From the NCBI RefSeq assembly GCF_000281045.1, contig NW_008246131.1:98363-124006 (forward strand): a stretch of DNA of 25,644 nt, written 5' to 3'. The DNA comes from Saprolegnia diclina VS20 (taxonomy: Eukaryota; Oomycota; Saprolegniomycetes; Saprolegniales; Saprolegniaceae). How positions within the stretch are numbered: the stretch's first letter is position 1; each line of letters opens with the position of its first letter. The notes beneath the pieces were generated by a model, which worked only from the letters and a program-made list of their open reading frames with translations, did no database searches and was not told the origin of the DNA. Made by a program: the position numbers and the translations under genes. This document shows, piece after piece, positions 8,862-18,236 of this stretch.

Positions 8862-11800
8862 ATGCTCAGCCGCGGCCGGTCCAAGAAGGCGTCCGCGACC
8901 GTCGACGACCTCACGCTGCTCGTGACGCTCGATGAAGCCACGATCCTCCATGCGCTGCAGCGGCGCTTCGAGCACGACGAGATCTACACGAGCACGGGCG
9001 CGATCCTCGTTGCCATCAACCCCTTTGCGCCCATGCCCCACATCTACGACGAGCACACCAAGGGCTTGTACATTGAGCACGGCAACCGAAGGGTCCACGG
9101 CGAGAAGCTGCCCAAGCTGCCGCCGCACATTTACGCGGTCGCCGACACGGCCTTTCGCGATATGAACAAGGACACGTGGGTGGACGCGTCGCTCGCCAAC
9201 TCGAACGTGCTCGATGCGCTGCGCGCCGAGGCGTCGCCCACGATTGCTGTGCAAAACCAAAGCATCCTTGTGAGCGGCGAGTCGGGCGCGGGTAAGACCG
9301 AGACGACCAAGATCATCATGAACTACCTCGCATCGGTCTCGTCGGCGACGACGCAGAATGGCCACGCTGCCGAGCGAGAGAACGTGCGCAACCGCGTGCT
9401 CGAGTCCAACCCGATCCTCGAAGCCTTTGGCAACGCCCGGACCAACCGCAACAACAACTCGTCCCGCTTCGGCAAGTTTATTCGCCTCGGCTTTGCCAAG
9501 GACGGGACGCTCCTCGGTGCGTCGATCGCCACGTACCTCCTCGAACGCGTCCGGCTCGTCTCGCAGTCGATCGGCGAGCGCAACTACCACATCTTTTACG
9601 AGCTCTTACGTGGCGCGTCGCCCGACGAGCTCGCTGCGCTCAGTCTGACACATGTCGAGGACTACAAGTACCTCAACCAGACGCAGTGCGTGGACCGCAA
9701 GGACGGCGTTGACGACGGCGACCAGTACACCAAGACGCGCCACGCGATGACGACGATCGGCATGTCGGACGAGGAGCAGCGCAGTGTGCTCGCGCTGGTG
9801 GCCGCCGTCCTGCACCTTGGCAACATAACGTTTGTCCCGCTCGACGGCGAGAACGAAGGCTGTCGCATCTCAAACGAGAGTGCACTGGCGTCGGCGAGCT
9901 GCCTCCTCGGTGTCGACAAGGCCACGCTGCAGAAGAACTTGTGCAGCCGCGACATCCGAGCTGGTGGCGACGCGATCACGGTGCTGCTCTCGCCCGAGAA
10001 GGCCGAGGTGACGCGGGACGTCATGGCCAAGACCATTTACTCGCACCTCTTTGACTGGCTCGTCGACCGCATCAACGTCTCGATCGGGTACGTTCCGCCG
10101 ACGGAGGAGCGCTTCATCGGTGTCGTCGACATCTTTGGCTTCGAGATCTTTGCGACCAACTCGCTCGAGCAGCTCTGCATCAACTACGCCAACGAGAAGC
10201 TCCAGCAGCTCTTCTCGCAGTTTGTCTTTGAGAAGGAGCAGGAGGAGTACGTCAAGGAGGCGATCCCGTGGACGTTTGTCGAGTACCCCAACAACGACGC
10301 GGTCGTCACCATGTTCGAGTCGGTGCGCCCGATGGGCCTCTTTGCGCTCTTGGACGAGCAGTGCAAGCTCCCGAACGGCAACGACGTGAGCTTGTTCACC
10401 ACGTACTTTGACAGCTTTGCGTCGACGCCGCACCTGCATGTCTCCAAGCTGCAGCGCGGCGTCCAGCTCTTTGTCGTTGCGCACTACGCCGGCGCCGTGC
10501 CGTACGCCGCCGCGGGCTTCTGCGAGAAGAACAAGGACCACGCGCACACCGAGGCGGTCGGGTACCTCGCGTCGTCCTCGACGCCGCTGCTCCAGACGCT
10601 CTTCACGGCCTCCGCCGGCTCGAGTGCTGTGACCAAGCAGCCGTCGACGGTCGTCGCCAAGTTCAAGTCGCAGCTCGCGAGCTTGCTCTCGCTATTGCAT
10701 TTGACCGCGCCCCACTTTATCCGGTGCATCAAGCCCAATGACGCGGCGTCGTCGACCGACTTTACCGTCGACCGCGTCGCCGAGCAGCTCCGGTGCTCCG
10801 GTGTCCTCGAAGCCGCCAAGATCTCGCGCACGGGGTACCCTATCCGCTTCCCGCACGCGGCGTTCGTGCACTCGTACCTCTGCTTGACGCCGTCCGTGGC
10901 GCTGGACAAGGAGAACCTCCGGGGCACCGCGTCGGCGATCGTCGCTGCCTTCCGCGCCGGCACGTTCCTCCAGCCTCCGAACGCACCGCCGATCCAGTTT
11001 GCGAACGAAGGCCGCGACAATTTCCAGGTCGGCTTGACCAAGGTCTTTCTACTTCTCGGCGTCTACACGCAGCTCAACGAGGTGCGCGAAGCACTCTTTG
11101 GGAAGGCCGTCATCACCATGCAGCGCGTCGTGCGCGGCTATTTGGCCCGTGTTGTCTACTGTCGGGTTCGGGCCGGGGTCGTTCGCCTCCAAGCTACCTT
11201 CCGCGCAAGACGCCAAGCGCGTCACTACGAGCGTCTGCGCGCCAGTGCGATCGTCGCCCAAGCTGCCATTCGCCGGTTCCTCGCGCGCCGCCGGTACCGC
11301 AAGGTGCAGCGCGCCGTGCTCACGCTGCAGTGCGCGATCCGCTGCCATCTCGCCCGCAAGCAAGTCCAGGCCAAGCGGTCCGTCGCCGCGACCATTCGCC
11401 TCCAGTCGATCATTCGCATGCACCAAGTGCGCATCCGCATCCGGCCGCTGCTGAACGCAGCGCGCGAGGCCGCGGCAGCCAAGCGGGCGGCCGAGGCAGC
11501 GGCGCTGGCGGCCGTGCCGGTGCTCCCGACGCGCACCCGCCCGGCGCGAAGTGTGTTTGTGGAAGAGTTTAGCGAGTCGGACTCGGACGACGACGACTCG
11601 ATCTCGTTCGTCGACCGTCGCAGCACGCGCCTCTCGCTCGCGGCGTCGACGACCGCGTACTCGGTCATTGTCGAAGCGGGCGGCAGCCTCGGGGTCACGC
11701 TGGACGTCAGCAACGGCGACGTGCTCGTCCACCGTGTGCACCCGACGCTGAGCACGACCGCCGACGTGTTGCAGGTCACGGCCGGAGATACGCTCGTGTC

Positions 11801-12560
11801 GATCGACGGCCGCCCGCCAATGGTGCCAACCTCGATGCCAATCTCGGTCGGGGGCTGCCGCCGCTGCTTCTTCTTTCCGCCGGTCGCGCACCCGACGCTG
11901 TTTGAGTTTGAAAAGGCGGCGTCCGGCCTCGTGCGCGTGGCCTCGAGTACGACGTCGTCGGCCAAGTTGTACGACGTGCTCTGGCTCGAGGACAAGAGCC
12001 TCGGGCTCGCGCTGCGCCAAGACGCGACGACTGCGCGCTGTGTGGTGACCAAGATCTCGGCCTACCACAACCCCGGCATGGTCAACGTCCACGAGCAAGA
12101 TGTGCTCCTCGCCATCAACGGCAATGCTGTTGGCCAAATGGAGTTTCCGGTCATTTGCGACCTCCTCGCCCAAGCGTCGCGCCCGCTCGTGCTGAGCTTC
12201 GAGTCGAGTGTCCGCTCGTATCACACGTCGTCCGTGACGCTGCTCAACGGCGCGGTGCTCTTCCACGTCATCTGGGACGGCGGCCGCCTCGGCGTCGCGC
12301 TCAAGAAGAACGCGGCGAAGAAAGGCCCATTCCCGTACGTGGCCAAGGTCCAGGCCGGCGACTCGGTGATCGGACGCTTCAACGCCAAGCGGTCGCCGCT
12401 CGGCATCAAGGTCTCGCGCGGCGACAAGCTCGTCAAGGTCAACCACCAGAGCATCCGCGACGTGCCATACGAGAGCCTCCTCACGCAGCTCCGGGCCGGC
12501 GCCAAGCCCATCATCCTCAGCTTCCTCAAAGGCAAGAAGACCAAGACCGTCGTGGCGTAA
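8862..12560 (+). CDS. unconventional myosin with IQ neck and three C-terminal PDZ-like domains (copy B)
   Basis: An intronless gene of 1232 aa. The frame is open from 8667, but the upstream stretch has no conserved character. The ATG at 8862 begins MLSRGRSKK and leads into the motor at the same point as copy A. The P-loop GESGAGKTE is at about residue 139, switch I at 197, switch II DIFGFEIF at 423 and FIRCIKPND near 619. An insertion of about 30 residues before the P-loop is absent from copy A. The converter is followed by about five IQ-like motifs (residues 748-863, for example MQRVVRGYLAR and LQCAIRCHLARK), which would bind calmodulin-type light chains. Then come an Ala-rich helix, an acidic Ser/Asp patch (SDSDDDD) and three PDZ-like domains starting near residues 929, 1034 and 1132. 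The third ends in a basic GKKTKTVVA tail. Intact, with a better-kept neck than copy A. Same domain plan and opposite strand imply an inverted duplication. Confidence 0.92.
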   Translation: MLSRGRSKKASATVDDLTLLVTLDEATILHALQRRFEHDEIYTSTGAILVAINPFAPMPHIYDEHTKGLYIEHGNRRVHGEKLPKLPPHIYAVADTAFRDMNKDTWVDASLANSNVLDALRAEASPTIAVQNQSILVSGESGAGKTETTKIIMNYLASVSSATTQNGHAAERENVRNRVLESNPILEAFGNARTNRNNNSSRFGKFIRLGFAKDGTLLGASIATYLLERVRLVSQSIGERNYHIFYELLRGASPDELAALSLTHVEDYKYLNQTQCVDRKDGVDDGDQYTKTRHAMTTIGMSDEEQRSVLALVAAVLHLGNITFVPLDGENEGCRISNESALASASCLLGVDKATLQKNLCSRDIRAGGDAITVLLSPEKAEVTRDVMAKTIYSHLFDWLVDRINVSIGYVPPTEERFIGVVDIFGFEIFATNSLEQLCINYANEKLQQLFSQFVFEKEQEEYVKEAIPWTFVEYPNNDAVVTMFESVRPMGLFALLDEQCKLPNGNDVSLFTTYFDSFASTPHLHVSKLQRGVQLFVVAHYAGAVPYAAAGFCEKNKDHAHTEAVGYLASSSTPLLQTLFTASAGSSAVTKQPSTVVAKFKSQLASLLSLLHLTAPHFIRCIKPNDAASSTDFTVDRVAEQLRCSGVLEAAKISRTGYPIRFPHAAFVHSYLCLTPSVALDKENLRGTASAIVAAFRAGTFLQPPNAPPIQFANEGRDNFQVGLTKVFLLLGVYTQLNEVREALFGKAVITMQRVVRGYLARVVYCRVRAGVVRLQATFRARRQARHYERLRASAIVAQAAIRRFLARRRYRKVQRAVLTLQCAIRCHLARKQVQAKRSVAATIRLQSIIRMHQVRIRIRPLLNAAREAAAAKRAAEAAALAAVPVLPTRTRPARSVFVEEFSESDSDDDDSISFVDRRSTRLSLAASTTAYSVIVEAGGSLGVTLDVSNGDVLVHRVHPTLSTTADVLQVTAGDTLVSIDGRPPMVPTSMPISVGGCRRCFFFPPVAHPTLFEFEKAASGLVRVASSTTSSAKLYDVLWLEDKSLGLALRQDATTARCVVTKISAYHNPGMVNVHEQDVLLAINGNAVGQMEFPVICDLLAQASRPLVLSFESSVRSYHTSSVTLLNGAVLFHVIWDGGRLGVALKKNAAKKGPFPYVAKVQAGDSVIGRFNAKRSPLGIKVSRGDKLVKVNHQSIRDVPYESLLTQLRAGAKPIILSFLKGKKTKTVVA

Positions 12561-12969
12561 AGACGCTCTACTTAACCTATGTCATACACCGTATACCGAT
12601 CCCCACTCCATGATGTCGACGTGCCTGGGCCTGTATGAGAGCACGAGACAGGCCGCGGTTGCGCCTCGCTACCTGCTTGTTCAGCGGCGAATGCGCCATC
12701 ATCGGCTGGCATCATCTGCTGCGATGCGCATGGAAGGCGATGGGCCACGGCAGATGTCGCCGCCATGGCGTCGCCAAGCATCGTCCTCGTCATGCGGAGG
12801 ACGTCGCCGGTACGTGCACCAGCGCGCGAGGTGCGACATCAAGCAGCGGCCGGCGACGGTTGATGGCCACGGATCGATCGCGAGCTTCCACGATTCTTCT
12901 GGGCCCAGCGACAGCGCAATCACCGAGGACCCCTACCCGCGATGACAAAGCAGCCAATCACAGCGCTGT
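12561..12969. other. intergenic region, myosin copy B to SET gene A
   Basis: About 410 bp between two genes on the same strand. Frames across it (for example 12610-12945) look like random Arg/Ser-rich translations. It presumably holds a 3' UTR and a promoter; no specific signal was recognised. Confidence 0.5.
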
Positions 12970-14700
12970 ATGAAGTTACGCCCGTTCATGCGGATGCAGT
13001 TCAGATCCCGTCCTTGCCCCATGCCACCGCTCGGCGACCACTGCCCGCTCCTCCCGTCCACCTTGGCCTCGACGCCGACGTCGGCGACGCTACTACCGCC
13101 GCTGCTATCGGCGCCGCCGCGACTACCGCCCTCACTACTACACACGCCGACGGCGGCGGCGGCGGCCGATCTCCGGAACTGGCTTCTGCACCACCAGGTC
13201 GACCTCGACCGCGTGGCGTTTGGCGCTGGCGCCGTCGCCCAAACCGCCTTGACCAAAGGTACCCGCGTGCGCACATCGATGGTACACGAGGCTGAAGCAT
13301 ACGATTAGGCGCCACCTCGCTCGCCGTACCGTTTGCGCTGACCATGAACGTGCACTCGGCGCGGTCGTCGGACCTCGCGCCGCTGCTACAGCGCGAGTCG
13401 ACGCTCCTCGACAACGAAGTGCTCGTCTTGCATCTCGTGTACGAGCGGCTCAAGGGCGACGCGTCGTTTTGGGCGCCGTTTCTGCGGTACCGACGTGACG
13501 AGCACCGCCGACGTCTCATGCTGCACCGTATGGCGTAGGAGCCTTCCGGCGAGCTTCGACACGCCGATTTACTGGTCGCACGCCGAGTTCCACGAGCTCA
13601 AGGGCACCAACGTCGCGATGCTCACCAACGTGCTTCGGCAGCAACTCGTCGCCGACTACACGACCATCTACCACCGGATCTGCCTCCGGTACCCGCAGAT
13701 GTTTCCGCTTGACCGCGTCTCGATCGGCGACTTCAAGTGGGCGCTCAGCGTGCTCTCGTCGCGGGCGTTTGGTATCACCAAGGACGGCGAGTACCTCCAA
13801 GTGCTCTGCCCGGGCCTCGATCAGCTCACGCACGACGTCAACCTCCACGTCCCCCTCGACGAAGTCATTGTGTTTGACGCGTCGACGCAGGTACCTTGCC
13901 ATCTTTGTACATTGAGGCTACATATCTCGTAGACTCTGGAACACCATGTGCATGACGCTGTCGCGGCCGGGGCGCCGCTCACGATCAGCTACGGCCCGTA
14001 CTCGAACGCCAAGCTCCTCTGCGCCTACGGCTTTGTCGTGCCAGGTCCATTTTCTTTTTCTCAACAGCAACTCAAAACCCACATTGTGCAGGCAATCTCA
14101 ACTGCGGCATTGACTTTTGGCTCGACATTCCGCGCTCGGACCGCTACTTTCGGCTGAAGAAGGCGCTGCTCGACTCGAACGCGCTCACGGCGGCGCAAAC
14201 GTACGACTTTGAGGGCACGCTGCTCGGCCACGCGGTCTCGGAGCGGCTCCTCGCGACCGTCCGCATCATCCGCATGCACGAGACGGAGATCGACGCCCAC
14301 AACAACGTAAGCCTCTCCGTTCTGAGAGGGTGGGTGCTGAGGACAAGGAGTAGGCGTTCAAGAGCCAAATGATTTCGCGCAGCAACGAGATGCTCGTGTA
14401 CGACAGCCTCATTGCGGCCTGCCGCCAAAAGCTCCAGTCGTACACGTGCACGTACGTCCGACTTGATACACTGATAGTGCGTGACGTGGCACGCGTAGGC
14501 TCAAGCAAGACGACGCACTACTGGCGTCGGGCATGGCGATGGGCAACCGGCTACAGATGGCGCTCCAAGTGCGCATGGAGGAGAAGCGCGTGCTGGTTGA
14601 GACGATTGAGACGCTCAACCAGTGGAGTGACTACCTCATGATCAAGCAAGACACTGACACGCTCGTGTACCCGCCCCACGACGTCACCATGGCCTTGTAG
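12970..14700 (+). CDS. SET-domain protein, SETD3/Rubisco-LSMT type, degenerate SAM motifs (copy A)
   Basis: I build seven exons: 12970-13258, 13309-13486, 13539-13890, 13933-14044, 14092-14306, 14354-14451 and 14499-14700 (481 aa). All six introns are 42-52 nt, begin GT and end AG, and keep frame; five match the partner gene's introns exactly. Family features seen: LHLVYERLKGDASFWAPFL, a DTPIYW block, SSRAFGI, and ISYGPYSNAKLL followed by YGFV. A Rubisco-LSMT substrate-binding-like C-terminal helical region follows. Such enzymes methylate protein lysine or histidine using SAM. Here the N-terminal GxGxG segment is shortened (FGAGAVAQ) and the core NH motif reads LTHDV instead of FNHDV, so catalysis is doubtful. 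The N-terminus is Pro/Leu-rich and its start uncertain; the ATG at 13018 is an alternative. Tail to tail with its paralogue. Confidence 0.8.
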
Positions 14701-14713
14701 CTTTAGTATTTAT

Positions 14714-14741
14714 CCGCCCCGCTGCTCTTGAAGTGGGGCGG
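14714..14741. terminator. GC-rich hairpin just after SET gene A
   Basis: CCGCCCCGCT (14714-14723) pairs with AGTGGGGCGG (14732-14741) through ten base pairs, one of them G-T, around an 8-nt loop. It begins 14 nt after the stop codon. It may be a 3' UTR stem or polymerase pause between convergent genes; oomycetes do not use bacterial terminators, so this is a structural call only. Confidence 0.4.
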
Positions 14742-14831
14742 TACCCTCCGCAATTTCAGTACCAGTAGTAGTAGAATGAAGTAGTAAGAGTTAGTCGACT
14801 CCTAAGATTAATATAAAGATGCATGCGAACC

Positions 14832-14859
14832 AGTGGGTATCAAAGTAACCCTACCCACT
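14832..14859. repeat. second inverted repeat between the convergent SET genes
   Basis: AGTGGGTA (14832-14839) and TACCCACT (14852-14859) form a perfect 8-bp stem with a 12-nt loop. It lies in the 247-bp gap between the two SET stop codons, about 90 bp from the stop of the minus-strand gene. It may belong to the 3' UTR of either gene. Confidence 0.5.
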
Positions 14860-14947
14860 ACTGTGGCTTCATGTCCACCCCGCACAGAGGTCGACAGCAG
14901 ATAGACGAACGATAGTGTCCAGGCGATAATTAGGTTTGCGTTTAACC

Positions 14948-16465
14948 CTAAACAACAACGACCGAGGGCGGGTACGCCGTCGACGACTCGTCTTGGTGGA
15001 GCAGAAATTCCTTCCACTTGGAGAGCGTCACGATCGTGTCTTGGAGCGTGCGCTTGTCCTCGATGCGCACTTGGAGCGCAAACGTCAGGTACACATTGTT
15101 GTTGGTGCCCGCGGCCAGCAGCTCTTCGTCTTGCTTGAACCTACGGGCAACTTGAAACATTGATACTTTTTCAGAGGCGGTGTACGTGGTCGTAAACGTC
15201 TGCAGCTTGCGGCGGCACGACAAGATCAAGTTGTCGTACACGGCGAGCTCGTTGCGGCGCGTAATCATACGCCCTTGAAAGGCCTAGGCATGTCTGAGCC
15301 TCCTCAACCGCTCGCAATGTGGTACATACGTTGTTGCGGTGGACGATCTCGGTCTCGTGCATGAGGATGATGCGCAGGGTCGCGAGTAGCCGCTCCGAGA
15401 CGCCGTTCCCGAGCAGCGTGCCTTCAAAGTCGTACGTCTGCGACGCCGTGAGTGCGCTTGCATCGAGAAGCGACTTCTTGAGCTTGTAATATGGGTCGGA
15501 CGCCGGAATGTTGAGCCAAAAGTCAATGCCACGGTTGGGGTTCCCGGGCACGACAAAGCCATACGAGTAGAGCAGCTTGGCGTTCGAGTACGGGCCGTAG
15601 CTAATGTTGAGCGGCGTGCCGGCGCGGCAGGCTTGGTGCACGCGGTGGCTCATGAGCTACAGGCATGTCGTTCGGAGAATGGCGAGTGATGAAGAGGACC
15701 GACCTGCGTCTTGTCGTCGTAGTTGACAAAAGCGTCGAGCGGCGCCGTAATGTGCACGTCGTGGTTGAACATGTCCATGGCCGGGCAGAGCACATGGAGG
15801 TACTCGCCGTCCTTGACGACGCCAAACGCTCGGCTCCAAATGACGCTGAGCGCCCACTTGTAGTCGGCGACCGAGAGGTTCTCGCTCTTGAAGAGCGACG
15901 AGTACCGCTGGAAGATGGGCCGGTGGATCGATGTGTAGTCGGCGATGATCTGCTGGCGCATCATGCTGCCGAGGAGCGCGACGTTCGTGCCTCGGAGCTC
16001 GTTAAAGATGGCGTCGGGCCAGAAGATGGGCGTGTCGAACGTCTGCGGCATGCTCCTACATAGGCGATGGTATCGGATGGAAAGCCATCGATGCGTACCG
16101 AATGAACGGCGCCCAGAACGACGCGTCGCCCTTCTGGCGCTCGTACATGAGATGCAGCGCAAGAATCTCGTCCGGCGGGAGGCTCAAAATGTGATCCTGC
16201 TGAAAGATCGGCGCCAGGTCCGAGGTTAGCGCCGACTGCACGTTCATCGTGAGCTTGAACGGGATGTCGATCGTGTGTTCACCTACCGAGCATTCGTCAA
16301 GGCGGCGGCGGTCACCTACACTGTACCTTGGGCAAAGTCCTTGGCCGCGACGACGCCATGGCCTTCGCCAGGGCCGTAGTAGACGATGTTGAAGTGCTGG
16401 AGCGAGACGCCGTGGCTGCTCAGCCACGCCTGGAGGTCGGCGACCACGGCCTTCGAGTCGACCAT
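14948..16465 (-). CDS. SET-domain protein methyltransferase, SETD3/Rubisco-LSMT type (copy B)
   Basis: I build six exons on the minus strand: 16465-16327, 16282-16099, 16055-15704, 15656-15330, 15283-15186 and 15140-14948 (430 aa). Introns are 43-47 nt. The start is the ATG at 16465 (MVDSKAVV); the longer open frame begins only with GTG. The SET signatures are intact: GPGEGHGVVAA at the N-terminus, LHLMYERQKGDASFWAPFI, WSRAFGV, DMFNHDV with the NH that contacts SAM, and ISYGPYSNAKLLYSYGFV. A Rubisco-LSMT substrate-binding-like C-terminal region follows. Predicted protein lysine or histidine methyltransferase acting on an unknown soluble protein. The last intron (15141-15185) is 45 nt and free of in-frame stops, so retaining it would add 15 residues without a frameshift. 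Two tandem palindromes lie 75-100 bp upstream. Confidence 0.85.
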
Positions 16466-16926
16466 TGGGGATATTCGGGATTGCGCAGTCTCGGACGATT
16501 GACCGCCAAGCTGATTGCGCAACGCCACCAGTTTGGCCCGGTTATCCGGATAACGGTATCCGGATATGACGTGGCACGGCTAGAACGAGTAGGCGGGAAG
16601 TAGCGGCCATTTGCGCTCCGTCCTGCAAAGGTGACGGTGGGTGCGTCATGACTCGTATGTCCTGGCTGTTGCACCAAGGTAGTCCTAGCTCGAAGATTGC
16701 TGGAAAGAACCGCCAGCTCTCAGCTCGTAAGACGGTGTGTTCCGAGAGCATCCTCCTCCGCGAAGTAGCTTGCGTTGACCATCGCGTTGACAGCTGCCAC
16801 CGTCACGACGTATGTACCACGGCAGGTATTCTTGTGGTCCTTGGCGTTGACAAGGTGGGTCCTTATGCTGCGTCTGCCACATGGCATAGATAGCGTTCAC
16901 GTTGGGACGGTCCAACGGTTACGAAG
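16466..16926. other. intergenic region between SET gene B and HAUS6-like gene
   Basis: About 460 bp between two minus-strand genes. It should hold the promoter of SET gene B and the 3' UTR of the HAUS6-like gene. No convincing open frame. The only clear structure is the palindrome pair at 16541-16566. Confidence 0.5.
16541..16566. promoter_or_regulatory. paired palindromes upstream of SET gene B
   Basis: GTTATCCGGATAAC (16541-16554) is a perfect 14-bp palindrome, followed at once by TATCCGGATA (16557-16566), a perfect 10-bp palindrome with the same core. The centres are 14 bp apart. The pair lies 76-101 bp before the ATG of the minus-strand SET gene, a position that would suit a dimeric transcription-factor site. 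No known oomycete factor is assigned. Confidence 0.45.
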
Positions 16927-18236
16927 CTAGAACTGCAGCGCGCGTTGGGTCGGCACGTCCACATCGTCGTCGTCGTCTGCAACTCGCTGCGGATCCGAGC
17001 GCGCATGCCAGCTCAGTCGCTCGATCGAGCTCGTGACTTGGCGCAGCCGCGCGTCCGACGACGTCGTGCTCGGCGGAGTCGTCGGCCGCGCCGAGCTCGT
17101 CAAGTCGTACTGCAGCATCGGTGTCGGTGGGCAGAGCGGCCCTGCTTCGTCAGATTCTTGTGTCGGGTCTCGCGCCAACTCGGCGGTTAAACGTGCAATG
17201 TTGTCGCAAAGAGCGGACCCAGCGAGCACGTGCAAGTGGCTCTGCTCCACAGCCGACGCCAGTGTCGAGGTCGCTCGGGGCGAGAGTGAGGCGGCTCCGC
17301 TACGGCCCTGGAGCGTGTTGTGTAGCGCTTGGATTGCACGGGTGGTGGCCTCAAGCGCGCCGAGGATGCCGCCGGCGTGCTTGGACTGCAGCACCGGCGG
17401 TGCTCGTGCGTGCGCCTCGACGGTCTGGAGGACGCCGGCAAAGTCATGGACGGGGCACTGCGCCAAGGCGCTGTCGACGTCGCGCCACTGCTGCAGTAGC
17501 TTCTCGAACGTCTCTTGCCGGTCGCGATGACCCGTCTCGGTAAGCACCCCGGGCGGAACGTGGTCCTTCCACGCAGCGTACTCGGCGAGACGGTGGCGCT
17601 ACGTGCGCTTCGATTTCGTCTCCTGTAGCATGCACAGACAGCCAGCAGTACCTCTTGGTCTTGGATCGCGGCCATGTCGCGTGTGATCTCGTTTGCTTTG
17701 CGTTGCCAGGCGGCTTGCAGGCGCCGTCGGCGGTGGGTCGCGGCTTCAATCTGACGGGTCTTCATTGCGACCTTGGCTTGGAGCGTCTGAAGGAGCTGCG
17801 CGCTTTGAAGCGTTGGGCTATGCAGCGATGGAGCCCCGGCAAGCGACTGCATGGCGATGGTGGAGAGCCGCCACAAGAGATCAACGGCGCGTGTCGGTTG
17901 CGTCGCGATCGCCGCCAGCCTACGCAATGGTCATGGCCTGTTTTGCCGACTGCGGCAAGCGCACCGAGACATGTTGCTGCTGCCAATGGGCAGTCGCTTG
18001 GTGAGCACGAGCGGCTCGAGCTGCTGCTGGAGCAGCTTCTTCAACGTCGTCTTGGTGCTGGGCGTGAGCGGGAAGAGCGTGCGGGCTGTGGCCTCAAAGC
18101 TGGCGTCGCACTGCAGGCAGAGGAAGTGCAGTGCGCAGAGTACATCTGTCTCTGTTGGCGCCGTCAGCTGCAGCCCGCCATCGTACCCGAGGAGCTGCAG
18201 GTTGCGCCGGAGCAGGTCCGCTTTTCGTAGCGTCAT
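16927..18236 (-). CDS. HAUS augmin-like complex subunit 6-like protein
   Basis: Three exons on the minus strand: 18236-17965, 17919-17652 and 17598-16927 (403 aa), separated by introns of 45 and 53 nt. The start is the first ATG (MTLRKADLL). The N-terminus fits the HAUS6 N-terminal domain: RRNLQLLGYD at about residues 10-19, then ALHFLCLQCDASF, an LFPLTPSTK segment matching the WPxxDKK block, LPIGSS, and AVDLLWRLSTIAM. A Gln/Arg-rich coiled coil follows (about residues 125-178), then a Ser/Pro-rich tail ending near an acidic DDDDDVD run. In animals and plants HAUS6 helps recruit gamma-tubulin to spindle microtubules for branching nucleation. The protein is much shorter than human HAUS6 (about 955 aa), mainly because it lacks the long disordered C-terminus. 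Its promoter region is shared with the RGS-DENN gene. The family call rests on motif order and hydrophobic pattern. Confidence 0.65.

Noticed and set aside
11049-12446. Long antisense open frames (here 465 codons; also 4718-6085, 21942-23120 and 23720-24751)
   Set aside because: They lie exactly opposite well-supported genes, have Arg/Val/Asp-rich translations with no domain, and are expected from GC-rich third positions. The peroxidase shadows look alike only because the genes are paralogues.
14942-14954. Telomere-like TTTAACCCTAAAC
   Set aside because: A single short match overlapping the stop codon of SET gene B; not an array.
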